Below are positions 54,162 to 62,769 of a DNA stretch of 64,000 nt, one piece after another (position 1 is the stretch's first letter; every line of letters begins with the position of its first letter). The stretch comes from Sediminibacterium magnilacihabitans (GTDB taxonomy: Bacteria; Bacteroidota; Bacteroidia; Chitinophagales; Chitinophagaceae). Where the stretch lies: positions 186,001-250,000 of the forward strand of contig PVEQ01000003.1 of NCBI GenBank assembly GCA_002973575.1. Direction: 5' to 3'. A program made the position numbers and the translations under genes. Under the pieces are notes generated by a model. It searched no databases. It worked only from the letters and a program-made list of their open reading frames with translations, and was not told the DNA's origin.

Positions 54162-56903
54162 TTACCATTTCGTCACTATTTCATCGAGATTCAGCATAGC
54201 ATTCGCTACTACAACCAGTGCTGCTGTTTCAGGGTTGTTGTGTTGATCATTCATGCCGATCATCTCGCAGGTCTTGTCCCGATCATTTTTAAAATCTCTC
54301 AAGGCTCTGTCGTACAAGCCTTTGAACAGGCTCAGCTTCGCCTGGCTGATGGGTTTATACAACATGAGTTCATATCCTTTCATGATCTGCTGCTCTGTTT
54401 TTTTACCCGCTTCCTCTTGCATACGGTATGCAAAATGTCTTGCCATATCCAGGTAAGCAGAATCGTTCATTGTTACCAATGCCTGCAACGGCGTGTTGGT
54501 GCGGATTCTGCGGGCTGTACACAATACACGCGGCACACCATCAAATGTAATCATGGAGGGATACGGCGCGGTGCGTTTCCAATAAGTATACACTGCCCTG
54601 CGGTACTGGTCCTCGTCTTTGCTGTTGATCCATTTTGCGCCATTGTAGGGTGAAAGCCATATCCCTTCTGGCTGCCAGGGCATCACACCCGGACCATACA
54701 TTTTATCACTCATCATACCACTGATGCACAAATGCTGGTCACGCAGTTGTTCCGCGCTTAATCGTACCCTTGGTCCGCGTGCATAATATTTATTGAACGG
54801 ATCTTTTTCTTTTACTTCATTACTCAGTTTCGAATCTTGCCGATAAGTAGCACTCATCACCAGTTCTTTCAGTAAGGTCTTGAGGCTCCAGTGGTAATCA
54901 TTCATCAGCTTCCAGGAGAGAAAATCCAGCAGCTCTTTATGAGTAGGTGGTATTCCCTGGGTACCCAGGTCTTCGAGCGTTTCTGCAATACCGGTACCGA
55001 AAAGCTGTTCCCATAAACGGTTTACGATCGTTCTGGAAACCAACGGGTTTCTTTTATCGGTCAGCCACATGGCCAAACCCATGCGGTTCTTGGGAGCTCC
55101 GGCAGGCATGGCATATGCAAATATCTTTGGCACGGCCGGTTCCACTTCTTTTCCTTTACTGGTCCAGGCGCCCCGTATGAACACATTCGTTTTCCGCCAC
55201 ATCCAGGATGGATTCTCTACCATTACAGGTGTTGTGGTTACTTTGGCATCAAGGAGTTCATGAAAGGATTGTTCGATTTTTACAAAACCTGGCACCGATT
55301 TACCAGGCAATTGTTCAATGAAGCCAAAACAGTCAAAGGATACGGCAAATGATTTATTATCTGCAGGCAATGTGGGATTTTCGTAAGTAAGATACACATC
55401 GTGCACACCTGTTTGCGAAGAGAGGTGAATGTATTCATACCGCCATTGTGGTATAGCTTTTAATACTACTGAAGCCAGTAAAGGTCCGTCCGGCGCATCT
55501 ACATGCAACTTCAATGTACCTGATCGGTTATTAGTGTAGAGCTTACAAACCAACAGGTTCTTTTGTTGTAAGTCGATTTTTTTAAGCCTGGCTACTGCAT
55601 GATTGCGAATGATCAATTGAATATTGTGGTTTGCAATCACAGCGTTTTTCAAGCTATCGGCTGTTGTAGAATTTACCGATGGCTGTAAGGTGCGCAGGAA
55701 TTTTTTGAGATTACTAGCTTCTGTTTCCGATGCATATTTCTTTGTCCAGTCAGTAATTGCCTTTAATTTTTGTTGCATCGTATCGTTGTACTCACGTAGT
55801 AAGGGATGTTCTCCGGGCACGTCTTCATCACGGGTATTGTTGAAATAAGCCAGGAATTGATAATATTCTTCATGATGAAAAGGATCATAAGGGTGACTGT
55901 GGCATTGTACACAGGAAAAAGTGGTGCTCATCAACGATTCCCAGGTAGTGTTCACCCGGTCTATCACTGCGGCTGTTCTGAACTCTTCATTATCGGTTCC
56001 GCCTTCATCGTTGTTCATTGAATTCCGGTGAAAAGCAGTAGCAATATATTGTGCATCGGTAGGATCTGGCAACAGATCGCCGGCAATTTGTTCCGTAATA
56101 AAAAGGTTGTATGGTTTGTCTTCATTGAAAGCATGGATAAGCCAGTCCCTGTACTTCCAGATAGAACGGCCTCCATCGGCTTCGTATCCTTTGGTATCGG
56201 CATACCTCGCCAGGTCCAGCCAAAGGGAAGCCCATCGTTCTCCAAAATGCGGTGAAGCAAGCAGGGAGTCCACCAACACTTCGTATGCTTTATCATTATT
56301 GCTTTTCAGGTATTGTTCTGCAACCGTCTGCGTTGGATACCTGCCAATCAGATCAAGACTTACCCTTCTTAACAAGGTAGCTTTATCTGCCTGGGCAGCA
56401 GGTTGTAATTTTTCCTCCTTCAGTTTGGCATAAATGAATTTATCTACATCATTGTGTATCCAGTTATTGGCGATATCAGGGGCATCCGTTTTTTGTACGG
56501 GAAGGTAGGCCCAATGATCACCCCATTTAGCCCCTTGCCTGATCCATTCTTTCAGGATATGTATCTCATTTTTACTAAGGGCTTCATGTTTATAGGGCAT
56601 TCTTTCTTCCGGGTCTTTGGAAGTCAGCCGGCGGATCATTTCACTTCCGTTGGGATCACCGGGAATAATAACAGGGTTGCCAGACTCTGTTTTAGCCAAT
56701 GCCTCTTCGCGGAACAATACGCTGAATCCGCCCTTGGCTTTGACACCACCGTGACAGGAAATACATTTTTTATTGAGGATGGGTTTTACTTCTGTATTAA
56801 AATCTATCCTTTTAGTGGGCGACAGCAAAAAGATACAACCCGTTGCTGCAATAACGGCAATTCCGGTAATAACATATTTTTTCTTTGTAAAAAGAAATTT
56901 CAT
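54162..56903 (-). CDS. PSCyt1-DUF1549-DUF1553 cytochrome-c protein
   Basis: 913 residues. An N-terminal membrane anchor (VITGIAVIAATGCIFLLS) leads into a cytochrome c domain with CISCHGG (Cys47, Cys50, His51) and MPYKHEALSKNEIHILKEWIRQGA. DUF1549 follows (VSLDLIGRYPT, ASPHFGERWASLWLDLARYADT) with a second CVQCH heme-like motif, then DUF1553 (NPLVSRTIVNRLWEQLFGTGI.., PLQALVTMNDSAYLDMAR). It is the first gene of the operon; the DUF1501 gene comes 19 bases later. Confidence 0.94.
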   Translation of the reverse strand: MKFLFTKKKYVITGIAVIAATGCIFLLSPTKRIDFNTEVKPILNKKCISCHGGVKAKGGFSVLFREEALAKTESGNPVIIPGDPNGSEMIRRLTSKDPEERMPYKHEALSKNEIHILKEWIRQGAKWGDHWAYLPVQKTDAPDIANNWIHNDVDKFIYAKLKEEKLQPAAQADKATLLRRVSLDLIGRYPTQTVAEQYLKSNNDKAYEVLVDSLLASPHFGERWASLWLDLARYADTKGYEADGGRSIWKYRDWLIHAFNEDKPYNLFITEQIAGDLLPDPTDAQYIATAFHRNSMNNDEGGTDNEEFRTAAVIDRVNTTWESLMSTTFSCVQCHSHPYDPFHHEEYYQFLAYFNNTRDEDVPGEHPLLREYNDTMQQKLKAITDWTKKYASETEASNLKKFLRTLQPSVNSTTADSLKNAVIANHNIQLIIRNHAVARLKKIDLQQKNLLVCKLYTNNRSGTLKLHVDAPDGPLLASVVLKAIPQWRYEYIHLSSQTGVHDVYLTYENPTLPADNKSFAVSFDCFGFIEQLPGKSVPGFVKIEQSFHELLDAKVTTTPVMVENPSWMWRKTNVFIRGAWTSKGKEVEPAVPKIFAYAMPAGAPKNRMGLAMWLTDKRNPLVSRTIVNRLWEQLFGTGIAETLEDLGTQGIPPTHKELLDFLSWKLMNDYHWSLKTLLKELVMSATYRQDSKLSNEVKEKDPFNKYYARGPRVRLSAEQLRDQHLCISGMMSDKMYGPGVMPWQPEGIWLSPYNGAKWINSKDEDQYRRAVYTYWKRTAPYPSMITFDGVPRVLCTARRIRTNTPLQALVTMNDSAYLDMARHFAYRMQEEAGKKTEQQIMKGYELMLYKPISQAKLSLFKGLYDRALRDFKNDRDKTCEMIGMNDQHNNPETAALVVVANAMLNLDEIVTKW

Positions 56904-57230
56904 CTGGCAGTCTTTATCGTAGAATCAGTGCTAAAAAATACGCTTTTTTTACCAATCATTTGCTTGCAGGGCGCAGACAATCGATTGCCTATAAATATTT
57001 TATATATATCCAGCTTTTATGAGTCAGCACAAACTCAGGGCGAACCCATTACACCTTTATTAATACGCATTCAAGATTTGCCAAAAGAAGTAAAAGGCTA
57101 CAAAAGGAGTTAAGTTAAAATTTAAATGCCGGGCAGTTATTCACCACCCGGCATTTAAATGTATTGATTTGCCAGCCATTGAAAAATGATCATCTCATCG
57201 ACATATCCTCCCTATTCACATCATTACACA
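56904..57230. other. 327-base intergenic region
   Basis: Holds the upstream region of the cytochrome operon, a strong hairpin at 57121-57159 serving the FAS1 gene, and a short coding-like plus-strand stretch (about 57020-57113, ending TAA at 57111-57113) with no start or recognisable family. Confidence 0.6.
57121..57159 (-). terminator. Hairpin terminator downstream of the FAS1 gene
   Basis: Perfect 13-base arms TTTAAATGCCGGG (57121-57133) and CCCGGCATTTAAA (57147-57159) around a 13-base loop. The minus-side tail is AT-rich (AATTTTAA), fitting termination of minus-strand transcripts. Confidence 0.7.
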
Positions 57231-57797
57231 CTATGGCATCAAAACAGTGTTAATCACATGAATGACGCCATTTGACTGATACACATCTGCAATTGTTACT
57301 TCTGCTTTATTACCTTTGGAATCAATTACCCATAGTTTTTTCCCTTTTTCTGCAAAAGTCAATTGCTCTCCCTGAAGCGTGGTAAACATCACCTTTCCGT
57401 GTCCTTCTTTGATCTTCTTACGCAACTCTTTCGAGTCCATCTTACCGGGAATCACATGATAGGTTAAGATAGCAGTGAGCGTGGATTTGTTTTCCGGCTT
57501 TACAAGATTGTCAACTGTTCCTGAAGGCAGCTTTTGAAAGGCTTCATCCGTAGGTGCAAAAACAGTAAAAGGGCCCGCACCAGAAAGCGCTTCTAAGAGA
57601 CCAGCAGCTTTTACTGCCGCCACCAACGTGGTGTGATCTTTGGAATTGACGGCATTTTCAATAATATTTTTGGTAGGATACATTGGCGCACCACCTACCA
57701 TAACTGCTTTGCTATCCTGTGCAAAAGCATTGCTCAATGAGAAAGTCATCATAGTTACTACAATCAGCAACAGGGACTTGTGTTTCAATAATTTCAT
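57231..57797 (-). CDS. Fasciclin (FAS1) domain exported protein
   Basis: 188 residues from the ATG at 57797, which gives a signal peptide (cleavage near SNAFAQ). One FAS1 domain: ENAVNSKDHTTLVAAVKAAGL, the FTVFAPTDEAFQKLP box, AILTYHVIPGKMDS and a C-terminal GVIHVINTVLMP. FAS1 proteins mediate adhesion at the cell surface. The anti-sigma and ECF sigma genes lie upstream on the same strand (120 bases gap), so expression probably depends on that sigma factor. Confidence 0.93.
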   Translation of the reverse strand: MKLLKHKSLLLIVVTMMTFSLSNAFAQDSKAVMVGGAPMYPTKNIIENAVNSKDHTTLVAAVKAAGLLEALSGAGPFTVFAPTDEAFQKLPSGTVDNLVKPENKSTLTAILTYHVIPGKMDSKELRKKIKEGHGKVMFTTLQGEQLTFAEKGKKLWVIDSKGNKAEVTIADVYQSNGVIHVINTVLMP

Positions 57798-57916
57798 AAA
57801 TGATTTTAATTTGATTATATTCATTTACGCAGATAATATCTTGATGGTTTTATCCCCGATAATAAAAAAAGCAATATTCGTAATGAATATTGCTTTCTAA
57901 AAAAAATCAGGACACA

Positions 57917-58696
57917 TCAAACTTTCCCGGCTACATACATCTCGGTAAGGGTAGGTTGATCGCTACCACCCTGCTTTTCAAGGGTAATTGCAAACATTTG
58001 TGCGCGATCAATCACTTTCATTTTTTGTATCAATGCATGGCTGTTTAAAGCATATACGCCTGCATTTATGGGCTTACCATCAACAATGGCCCAGAGTTGA
58101 TATTGTTTGCCGATTGGCGGGGTGGGAAGGTCTTTGAGAGAAAGATAGACTTCTTTGTTTTGCGTGTTCCAGAACAACATAACGGTATTAGCGCTATGTG
58201 CACCAACCCCAGCCAATGGAATCGATTTCACCGCAGGACTTAACAGCAGATTCATTTTTTCCTGTTCTGCTTTCAGACCGGCCAATTCCTGTTTAGATGC
58301 ACGATCTTTCATCAACAATAACAAGTTGAATACCATACTTGTAATTAATAATACAACAGCTACGGCCCTGTATAAATGATACATTGAAACAACCCTGCCA
58401 GGCTTATTAGTATCTGAGATAGGGTAAGCGTCCGTGTGTTTATTCTGATTACTTATTGTTGCAGGTAGTTCTTTCTGTTGCAAAGCCGACCATATCTGCT
58501 CTTTCATATCATCAGGTGGCGCCTGACTGTACAATGTAGCATATTGCTCCAGTTGTTCTCGGCATTCCGAAATAGCAGTAGCTACTTCAGGATGTTTAGA
58601 TGCCATCAACTCTAATTCATGCATTTCTTCAGGTGAAGCCACACCTAAAACATATGCTTCTATTAGCCCGGATGATATGTAGTCCTCGATATTCAA
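57917..58696 (-). CDS. RskA-like anti-sigma factor
   Basis: 259 residues, beginning with TTG at 58696 four bases after the sigma gene stop. The N-terminal EDYISSGLIEAYVLGVASPEEM and a helical zinc-free anti-sigma domain are followed by one transmembrane helix (about 108-128) and a C-terminal RskA domain (VYLSLKDLPTPPIGKQYQLWAIVDGKPINAGVY) outside. It holds the ECF sigma factor inactive until released, usually by proteolysis. Confidence 0.9.
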   Translation of the reverse strand: MNIEDYISSGLIEAYVLGVASPEEMHELELMASKHPEVATAISECREQLEQYATLYSQAPPDDMKEQIWSALQQKELPATISNQNKHTDAYPISDTNKPGRVVSMYHLYRAVAVVLLITSMVFNLLLLMKDRASKQELAGLKAEQEKMNLLLSPAVKSIPLAGVGAHSANTVMLFWNTQNKEVYLSLKDLPTPPIGKQYQLWAIVDGKPINAGVYALNSHALIQKMKVIDRAQMFAITLEKQGGSDQPTLTEMYVAGKV

Positions 58697-58700
58697 TTCA

Positions 58701-59264
58701 TTATGATTTCATTATATCCTTTAATTGTAGCAAAGCTTTCCTACATCTTGTCTTTACAGTTCCAAGAGGAATGTCAAGTTCTTTCGCGATCTCTTCCTGT
58801 GTATAGCCTTTAAAATATGATAGATCAATAACCTGACGGTGCTCCTCTTTAAGAACAAGCAGTAATTGCTTTAAACCAATATGATCGGTCTTCATGGATA
58901 TCGATAACCTGCTTTCATGTGCAGACATGTTATCACTGGAATACTGGGTATTCTTTTCCTGGTTGTATCCCGACGATCGTAATGTATCAATCGCTGCATT
59001 ACGGGCAATATTCAACATCCAGGTGTATAGCCTGCCTCTTCCGGCATCGTAGCTGTCAATGTTACGCCATATCTTAACGAACACTTCTTGCAATATATCG
59101 CTGGCCACTTCCTGCTTATCCAGTATTTTAATAATAACACCATATAAAGCTCCGGCGTAATTATCATAAAGATAATTAAATGCTTGTCGATCTTTGTTCT
59201 TTAGCGATGCAACAAGTTCTGTTTCCGTATTTTGCGTGTTCGCTGTCAATAGCAGGACTTTCAA
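58701..59264 (-). CDS. ECF RNA polymerase sigma factor (SigK-like)
   Basis: About 187 residues. Region 2 has YNYLYDNYAGALYGVIIKILDK-type and DILQEVFVKIWRNIDSYDAGRGRLYTWMLNIARNAAID; region 4 has QVIDLSYFKGYTQEEIAKELDIPLGTVKTRCRKALLQLK. There is no upstream ATG; the start is TTG at 59264 or, more likely, TTG at 59249. It is encoded with an RskA-like anti-sigma and near a FAS1 gene, an arrangement that mirrors mycobacterial sigK-rskA with the FAS1 antigens MPT70/MPT83. Confidence 0.93.
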   Translation of the reverse strand: MKVLLLTANTQNTETELVASLKNKDRQAFNYLYDNYAGALYGVIIKILDKQEVASDILQEVFVKIWRNIDSYDAGRGRLYTWMLNIARNAAIDTLRSSGYNQEKNTQYSSDNMSAHESRLSISMKTDHIGLKQLLLVLKEEHRQVIDLSYFKGYTQEEIAKELDIPLGTVKTRCRKALLQLKDIMKS

Positions 59265-59328
59265 AGTAAATATATGGCAGTTCCCGATAATTTCGGGATA
59301 AACGTTCAGTTAGAGCGAATAATGTTTA

Positions 59329-59898
59329 TTATTTCTGAACAACTGCTCCCCGCAATGATTCAACAATTTTCCCCACGCTTACCAAGGCTGGTGTATTGGA
59401 AGGCACCCCGGCTTTATTGGCTCCCATAAAGAGATCTGTCTCAAACTGGTCCATGTCTGCATTCCCAGCCTTACCATTCATCCTGGGATTTTGAGCAGGG
59501 TCATGGGCAGCCACCATTGATTTTCCACCATAACTAAAGTTTTTTGCCCCGGTTCCCACACAAACAAAGTCTGTCAGGTTCTTACTCAATGCAGTAAATC
59601 CACTGGTATTGCCTGAAGTAACTTCTGCCAGTAGAACTTTGAAAAAGCCATTGATCTTACTATCTGCCGCAATAACAAAGATGGTACTGTCTACAATCGT
59701 ACGGATAAGCAGACGCCCCTTTTCTATCTGGGTACCTTGCTGTTTAGGATCTGCAACCAGCGTGGTTCCCCCCAGAGAATCATAAAGTGTAGGCATGGGT
59801 GCTGCTGCCATCGCATCGTTTTTCTTGGAGCAAGCCTGAATCGCCAGAAAGGCAATGCACAGGGTAGAGAAAACTAAAAAAACTGTCATCTTTTTCAT
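59329..59898 (-). CDS. Truncated-hemoglobin-like lipoprotein
   Basis: 189 residues with lipobox IQAC (Cys23). The mature part resembles group I truncated globins: LYDSLGG near 38-44, the B-helix-like LLIRTIVD, IAADSKINGFF, a run NLTDFVCVGTGAKNFSYGGKSM and His132 in AAHDP at the expected proximal heme position. It would therefore be a heme lipoprotein facing the periplasm, able to bind O2 or NO. Heme binding is not proven. It follows the HMA-like membrane gene by 18 bases, so they form one operon. Confidence 0.78.
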   Translation of the reverse strand: MKKMTVFLVFSTLCIAFLAIQACSKKNDAMAAAPMPTLYDSLGGTTLVADPKQQGTQIEKGRLLIRTIVDSTIFVIAADSKINGFFKVLLAEVTSGNTSGFTALSKNLTDFVCVGTGAKNFSYGGKSMVAAHDPAQNPRMNGKAGNADMDQFETDLFMGANKAGVPSNTPALVSVGKIVESLRGAVVQK

Positions 59899-59916
59899 TG
59901 GTTACTTTTTTATGTT

Positions 59917-60345
59917 TTAAAGAATTTTTTTGATATAGTTATAAAGCTTGTGTGATCCCGAAGCTGCTACCGGGCAACCGGTACTCATTTCTTCTTGTGT
60001 AGGAAGATATCTTTCAGCTTTGTAATGCAGTGATTTTTTAAAATTGGCGACAATTGCATCCCCACTTGTTTTGATTGGGAAAAATGTAAATATGACAATG
60101 CCGTTCTGCGTATTACACAATACATGATCGACCCCTTTCTGGCCATACATCCAATTCGTTATTTTATCCGCATCTCCCTGATCGATTGGCTGTTTAATAT
60201 CAATCCTAGCCATAATAAGTGTATTATTATCAGGCGGTTTAACCCTGGTTACCAGGTAAATATGTACTAGTAACGTTCCGAAAGACAAGAATAGCAGTAT
60301 CAATAATGTGTACTTGAGTACTTTTCTGAAGAGGTTCTTTTTCAT
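59917..60345 (-). CDS. Membrane-anchored HMA-like protein (no CxxC)
   Basis: 142 residues from the ATG at 60345. One transmembrane helix near the N-terminus (YTLLILLFLSFGTLLVHIYLV), then a ferredoxin-like beta-alpha-beta domain (IMARIDIKQPID.., VDHVLCNTQNGIVIFTFFP..) that looks like a heavy-metal-associated domain but lacks the metal-binding CxxC. A C-terminal GCPVA follows. It is the first gene of an operon with the truncated-globin-like lipoprotein. The function is unknown. Confidence 0.65.
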   Translation of the reverse strand: MKKNLFRKVLKYTLLILLFLSFGTLLVHIYLVTRVKPPDNNTLIMARIDIKQPIDQGDADKITNWMYGQKGVDHVLCNTQNGIVIFTFFPIKTSGDAIVANFKKSLHYKAERYLPTQEEMSTGCPVAASGSHKLYNYIKKIL

Positions 60346-60449
60346 AATTGTACATTTATTCAATATTGTGATGGCAATATGAAACATGTACGGAAATATT
60401 GCAGAAGCAGATTCAGAAAGAAAAAATATTGTTGGAAAGCAGATAAAAA

Positions 60450-60602
60450 AGAAAAGCCCGCCGTCGCTAAAGCTTTGGCGGGCGAAGTCGGGAAGACAAG
60501 ATTCGAAATTAGTTATAAAATATTATTAACTAGCGACTTGCATAAGCTCAGGCACTGAACTCAAGCCCTGCGTCACAGGTAAAAATGTGTTTAAAAGGAC
60601 TA
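60450..60602 (-). ncRNA. Candidate structured leader RNA or small ncRNA
   Basis: In the 358-base gap before the HMA-like gene, the minus strand has a TACCTTTG box (60606-60613, exact TAnnTTTG), then about 140 bases, then a hairpin GCCCGCC/GGCGGGC (60456-60483) followed by TTTTCTTTTTT. An upstream GTCGCTA (60531-60537) can pair with TAGCGAC in the hairpin loop (60463-60469), which would compete with or extend the terminator. The operon start is about 105 bases further on, so this could be an attenuator or an independent small RNA. I recognise no riboswitch class. Confidence 0.35.
60456..60483 (-). terminator. Intrinsic terminator on the minus strand
   Basis: GC-rich 7-base stem (GCCCGCC and GGCGGGC) with a 14-base loop, followed on the minus side by TTTTCTTTTTT. 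It ends the transcript(s) coming from the response regulator side or the candidate leader RNA. Confidence 0.85.
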
Positions 60603-60703
60603 TCGCAAAGGTATCAAACGTTACTCATCAACCACATACTTTTTTATTGTAGACTTCATCCACAGAAAGAACAATAGAGCCCACTTTTCTTCAGATGATG
60701 AAG

Positions 60704-61351
60704 TTAAATATCATTTTCTGTCGCGTAGACCACCAGACCGACTTTACCCTTTACTGCTAATTTTTTTATGAGATTCTTTCGGTAGTCATGGACGGTTTGC
60801 GGACTTATATGCATTTTATCGGCAATCTCCTTATACGTGAATGAGAGGCGTAGCAGTGATAGAAACTTTCTTTCTCTTTCCGTCAATACCGGAGAAGCCC
60901 CCGCGGGCACAAGAACATTATCTTGAATCCCCTGGAATATCTTCTTGGATAGTGCAGCAGGAAGATACACTTCGTTGTTAAATACCTGGCGGATGGCCAA
61001 GATAAGATTCAGGGGGTCTTCATTTTTAGTAATAAAACCTTTAGCGCCGGCCTGAATCATTTTCAATATTGAGGTCTCGTCTTGATACATCGACAATGCC
61101 AGGATTTTAATTTGCGGAAAATGATTAGTGACCCATTGCGCCGTCTCAAAACCATCCTTCCCCTCCCCCATATTGATGTCAAGGATCAATACATCCGGTA
61201 TCTTCCTGTTGGTCAGTTCGCTGACAACCTGGCTTCCGTTATCTGCCTCAAACAAAAGCTGAAAATCATACTCTAATCGCAACAAACTGACAACCCCCTT
61301 GCGAAGCATCAAATGATCGTCAGCAATTGCGACAGATATTTTTCTTTTCAT
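60704..61351 (-). CDS. NarL/FixJ (LuxR-type) response regulator
   Basis: 215 residues from the ATG at 61351. The receiver domain has the acidic pair DDH, phosphoacceptor Asp58 in LILDINMG and Lys109 in FITKNE. A C-terminal LuxR helix-turn-helix (LTERERKFLSLLRLSFTYKEIADKMHISPQTVHDYRKNL) binds DNA. Its start overlaps the stop of the histidine-kinase gene, so the pair is translationally coupled. Confidence 0.93.
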   Translation of the reverse strand: MKRKISVAIADDHLMLRKGVVSLLRLEYDFQLLFEADNGSQVVSELTNRKIPDVLILDINMGEGKDGFETAQWVTNHFPQIKILALSMYQDETSILKMIQAGAKGFITKNEDPLNLILAIRQVFNNEVYLPAALSKKIFQGIQDNVLVPAGASPVLTERERKFLSLLRLSFTYKEIADKMHISPQTVHDYRKNLIKKLAVKGKVGLVVYATENDI

Positions 61352-61352
61352 A

Positions 61353-62144
61353 CTATTCGGCAAATGGAATAAAGATACAAATATGGGTACCCTCCGCAAC
61401 GCTGGACTTTATCTGTATAGACCCTTTAATCAACTCAGCACGCGAATGCAGGCTCCTCAACCCGATGCCATTTTTCACGGTCTCCGGCTCAAACCCTTTA
61501 CCATCATCTTCAATAGTAAGCGTTATCCCACCGGGAACGGATTCGAACAGATAGCTAACCGTCTTGGCTTCTGCATGCTTAAGAATATTCTTAATGGCCT
61601 CCTGATGCATTCGGAAAAGAACAAGCTGCGTTTCATTCGGCAGGGTGATCGTTTTACCATCAGTATCATCAAAAAAATTTGTTTTGATTGCCCCTTTTTT
61701 TGACAACCAATCAAGTTCATTTCGTATGGCTTCATCTATTCCAATCTCGCTGATTCGGTCACTGTGGATATTCCTGGACAGTTCTGACAAATCTTCCATA
61801 GCGGAACTGATCAGTCTTTTAGATTCAGCTATAAGAGAAAAGGATTGTTCCGGCGTTTCAGCAAATTGAAATAATGACAGATTTACATTTGCCAGTAGAA
61901 GAATCTGACTGACATTATCATGTATTTCCATGGAGACATTCTTCAATATCTCTTCCTGGGTTTCTATCTGGGTCTCAAGCAGTTTTTTTTCATGAATTAC
62001 TTTAAACCGCTTGATTTCCTCCTCCTGAAGCCTCTTCCCTCTTTGGATCAGTCGTACAACCAGTAGTATAAACCCAATTAAAAAAACAGCAACAATAAAA
62101 GTGACTACTGCTTGAAGAAGGATTTCGGGATTCTCTTTGGACAT
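61353..62144 (-). CDS. Sensor histidine kinase (HisKA_3 type)
   Basis: 263 residues from the ATG at 62144. A single N-terminal transmembrane helix (AVVTFIVAVFLIGFILLVV), a coiled-coil, the phospho-acceptor His75 in EIHDNVSQ and an HATPase_c domain (QEAIKNILKHAEAKTVSYL, IEDDGKGFEPETVKNGIGLRSL). It has no obvious ligand-binding domain of its own. It overlaps the upstream seven-helix protein gene by 40 bases, suggesting that protein provides sensing. Confidence 0.93.
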   Translation of the reverse strand: MSKENPEILLQAVVTFIVAVFLIGFILLVVRLIQRGKRLQEEEIKRFKVIHEKKLLETQIETQEEILKNVSMEIHDNVSQILLLANVNLSLFQFAETPEQSFSLIAESKRLISSAMEDLSELSRNIHSDRISEIGIDEAIRNELDWLSKKGAIKTNFFDDTDGKTITLPNETQLVLFRMHQEAIKNILKHAEAKTVSYLFESVPGGITLTIEDDGKGFEPETVKNGIGLRSLHSRAELIKGSIQIKSSVAEGTHICIFIPFAE

Positions 62145-62764
62145 AAGCAAGCGATTATCAGGAGTAGATAGTAAAGACTGTTTATATTGAGTAATAAGGT
62201 ATGCATATTCCTTACAATTTCCTTTGAGAAATTGCTCAGACTGTTAAGGACGACAACAACTGAAAGAGATCCGGTATAAAAGAAAAGAATCGCAACAGTA
62301 ACCCAGAAAACAAAATCTTTCGTTAGCGGCTGCAATTCGTCCTTCTCATTTTGAAGGAAATTTTTAACCTTCCACAAACCCACAAAGATCAGCCAAACAG
62401 CAGACAGGGCATAGGAATAGGTGTGAAAAGCTTTATATCCCGTAATAAAAAAAATGTCAGTGATACATATGCCCGCAACGAAAAAGCCGGAAAACAGAAT
62501 TGACTTTCTTTGTAGACCTGGTTCAGACGTCACGTAAAAAAAAGAAGTATACAGCGCTAATTCAACTATTGAAAGGCAATTGATGAATAAAAGATTATTC
62601 CAACTATGCCAGACATAATAGGTGCCGACGGCTTCTACAAAGAAAGTAAAACACAACAGCATTGAGATTATTACGCGCTCAATCCCTCTACGTTGGAAAG
62701 TAGTGTAAACAGCAATAATCATTGCAGCTAGTAGGATCCACAGATCAGGGTTAATGGAATGCAT
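62105..62764 (-). CDS. Polytopic (about seven-helix) membrane protein, possible sensor partner of the kinase
   Basis: 219 residues from the ATG at 62764. Some six to seven hydrophobic helices, e.g. LWILLAAMIIAVYTT, VIISMLLCFTFFVEAVGTYYVW, SILFSGFFVAGICITDIFFI. No family name can be given. Its stop lies inside the kinase gene, and the two are surely co-expressed. The ATG follows the T run of a hairpin directly, so either expression is attenuated or a later Met (62722) is used. Confidence 0.75.
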   Translation of the reverse strand: MHSINPDLWILLAAMIIAVYTTFQRRGIERVIISMLLCFTFFVEAVGTYYVWHSWNNLLFINCLSIVELALYTSFFYVTSEPGLQRKSILFSGFFVAGICITDIFFITGYKAFHTYSYALSAVWLIFVGLWKVKNFLQNEKDELQPLTKDFVFWVTVAILFFYTGSLSVVVVLNSLSNFSKEIVRNMHTLLLNINSLYYLLLIIACLCPKRIPKSFFKQ

Positions 62765-62769
62765 AAAAA

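Noticed and set aside
56454-57113. Plus-strand frame of 219 codons opposite the 5' end of the DUF1549 gene
   Set aside because: Most of it is antisense to a clear cytochrome gene; only its last about 30 codons lie in free sequence and are mentioned as a possible remnant.
59282-59298. Small palindrome TCCCGATAATTTCGGGA between the globin-like and sigma genes
   Set aside because: Could be a weak terminator or an operator, but it is short, has no T run and no repeat in the window, so it is not annotated.
60484-60600. Known riboswitch classes (TPP, cobalamin, c-di-GMP, SAM) in the leader region
   Set aside because: Short matches such as GACGCAGGGC resemble c-di-GMP switch pieces, but the remaining conserved parts are missing.
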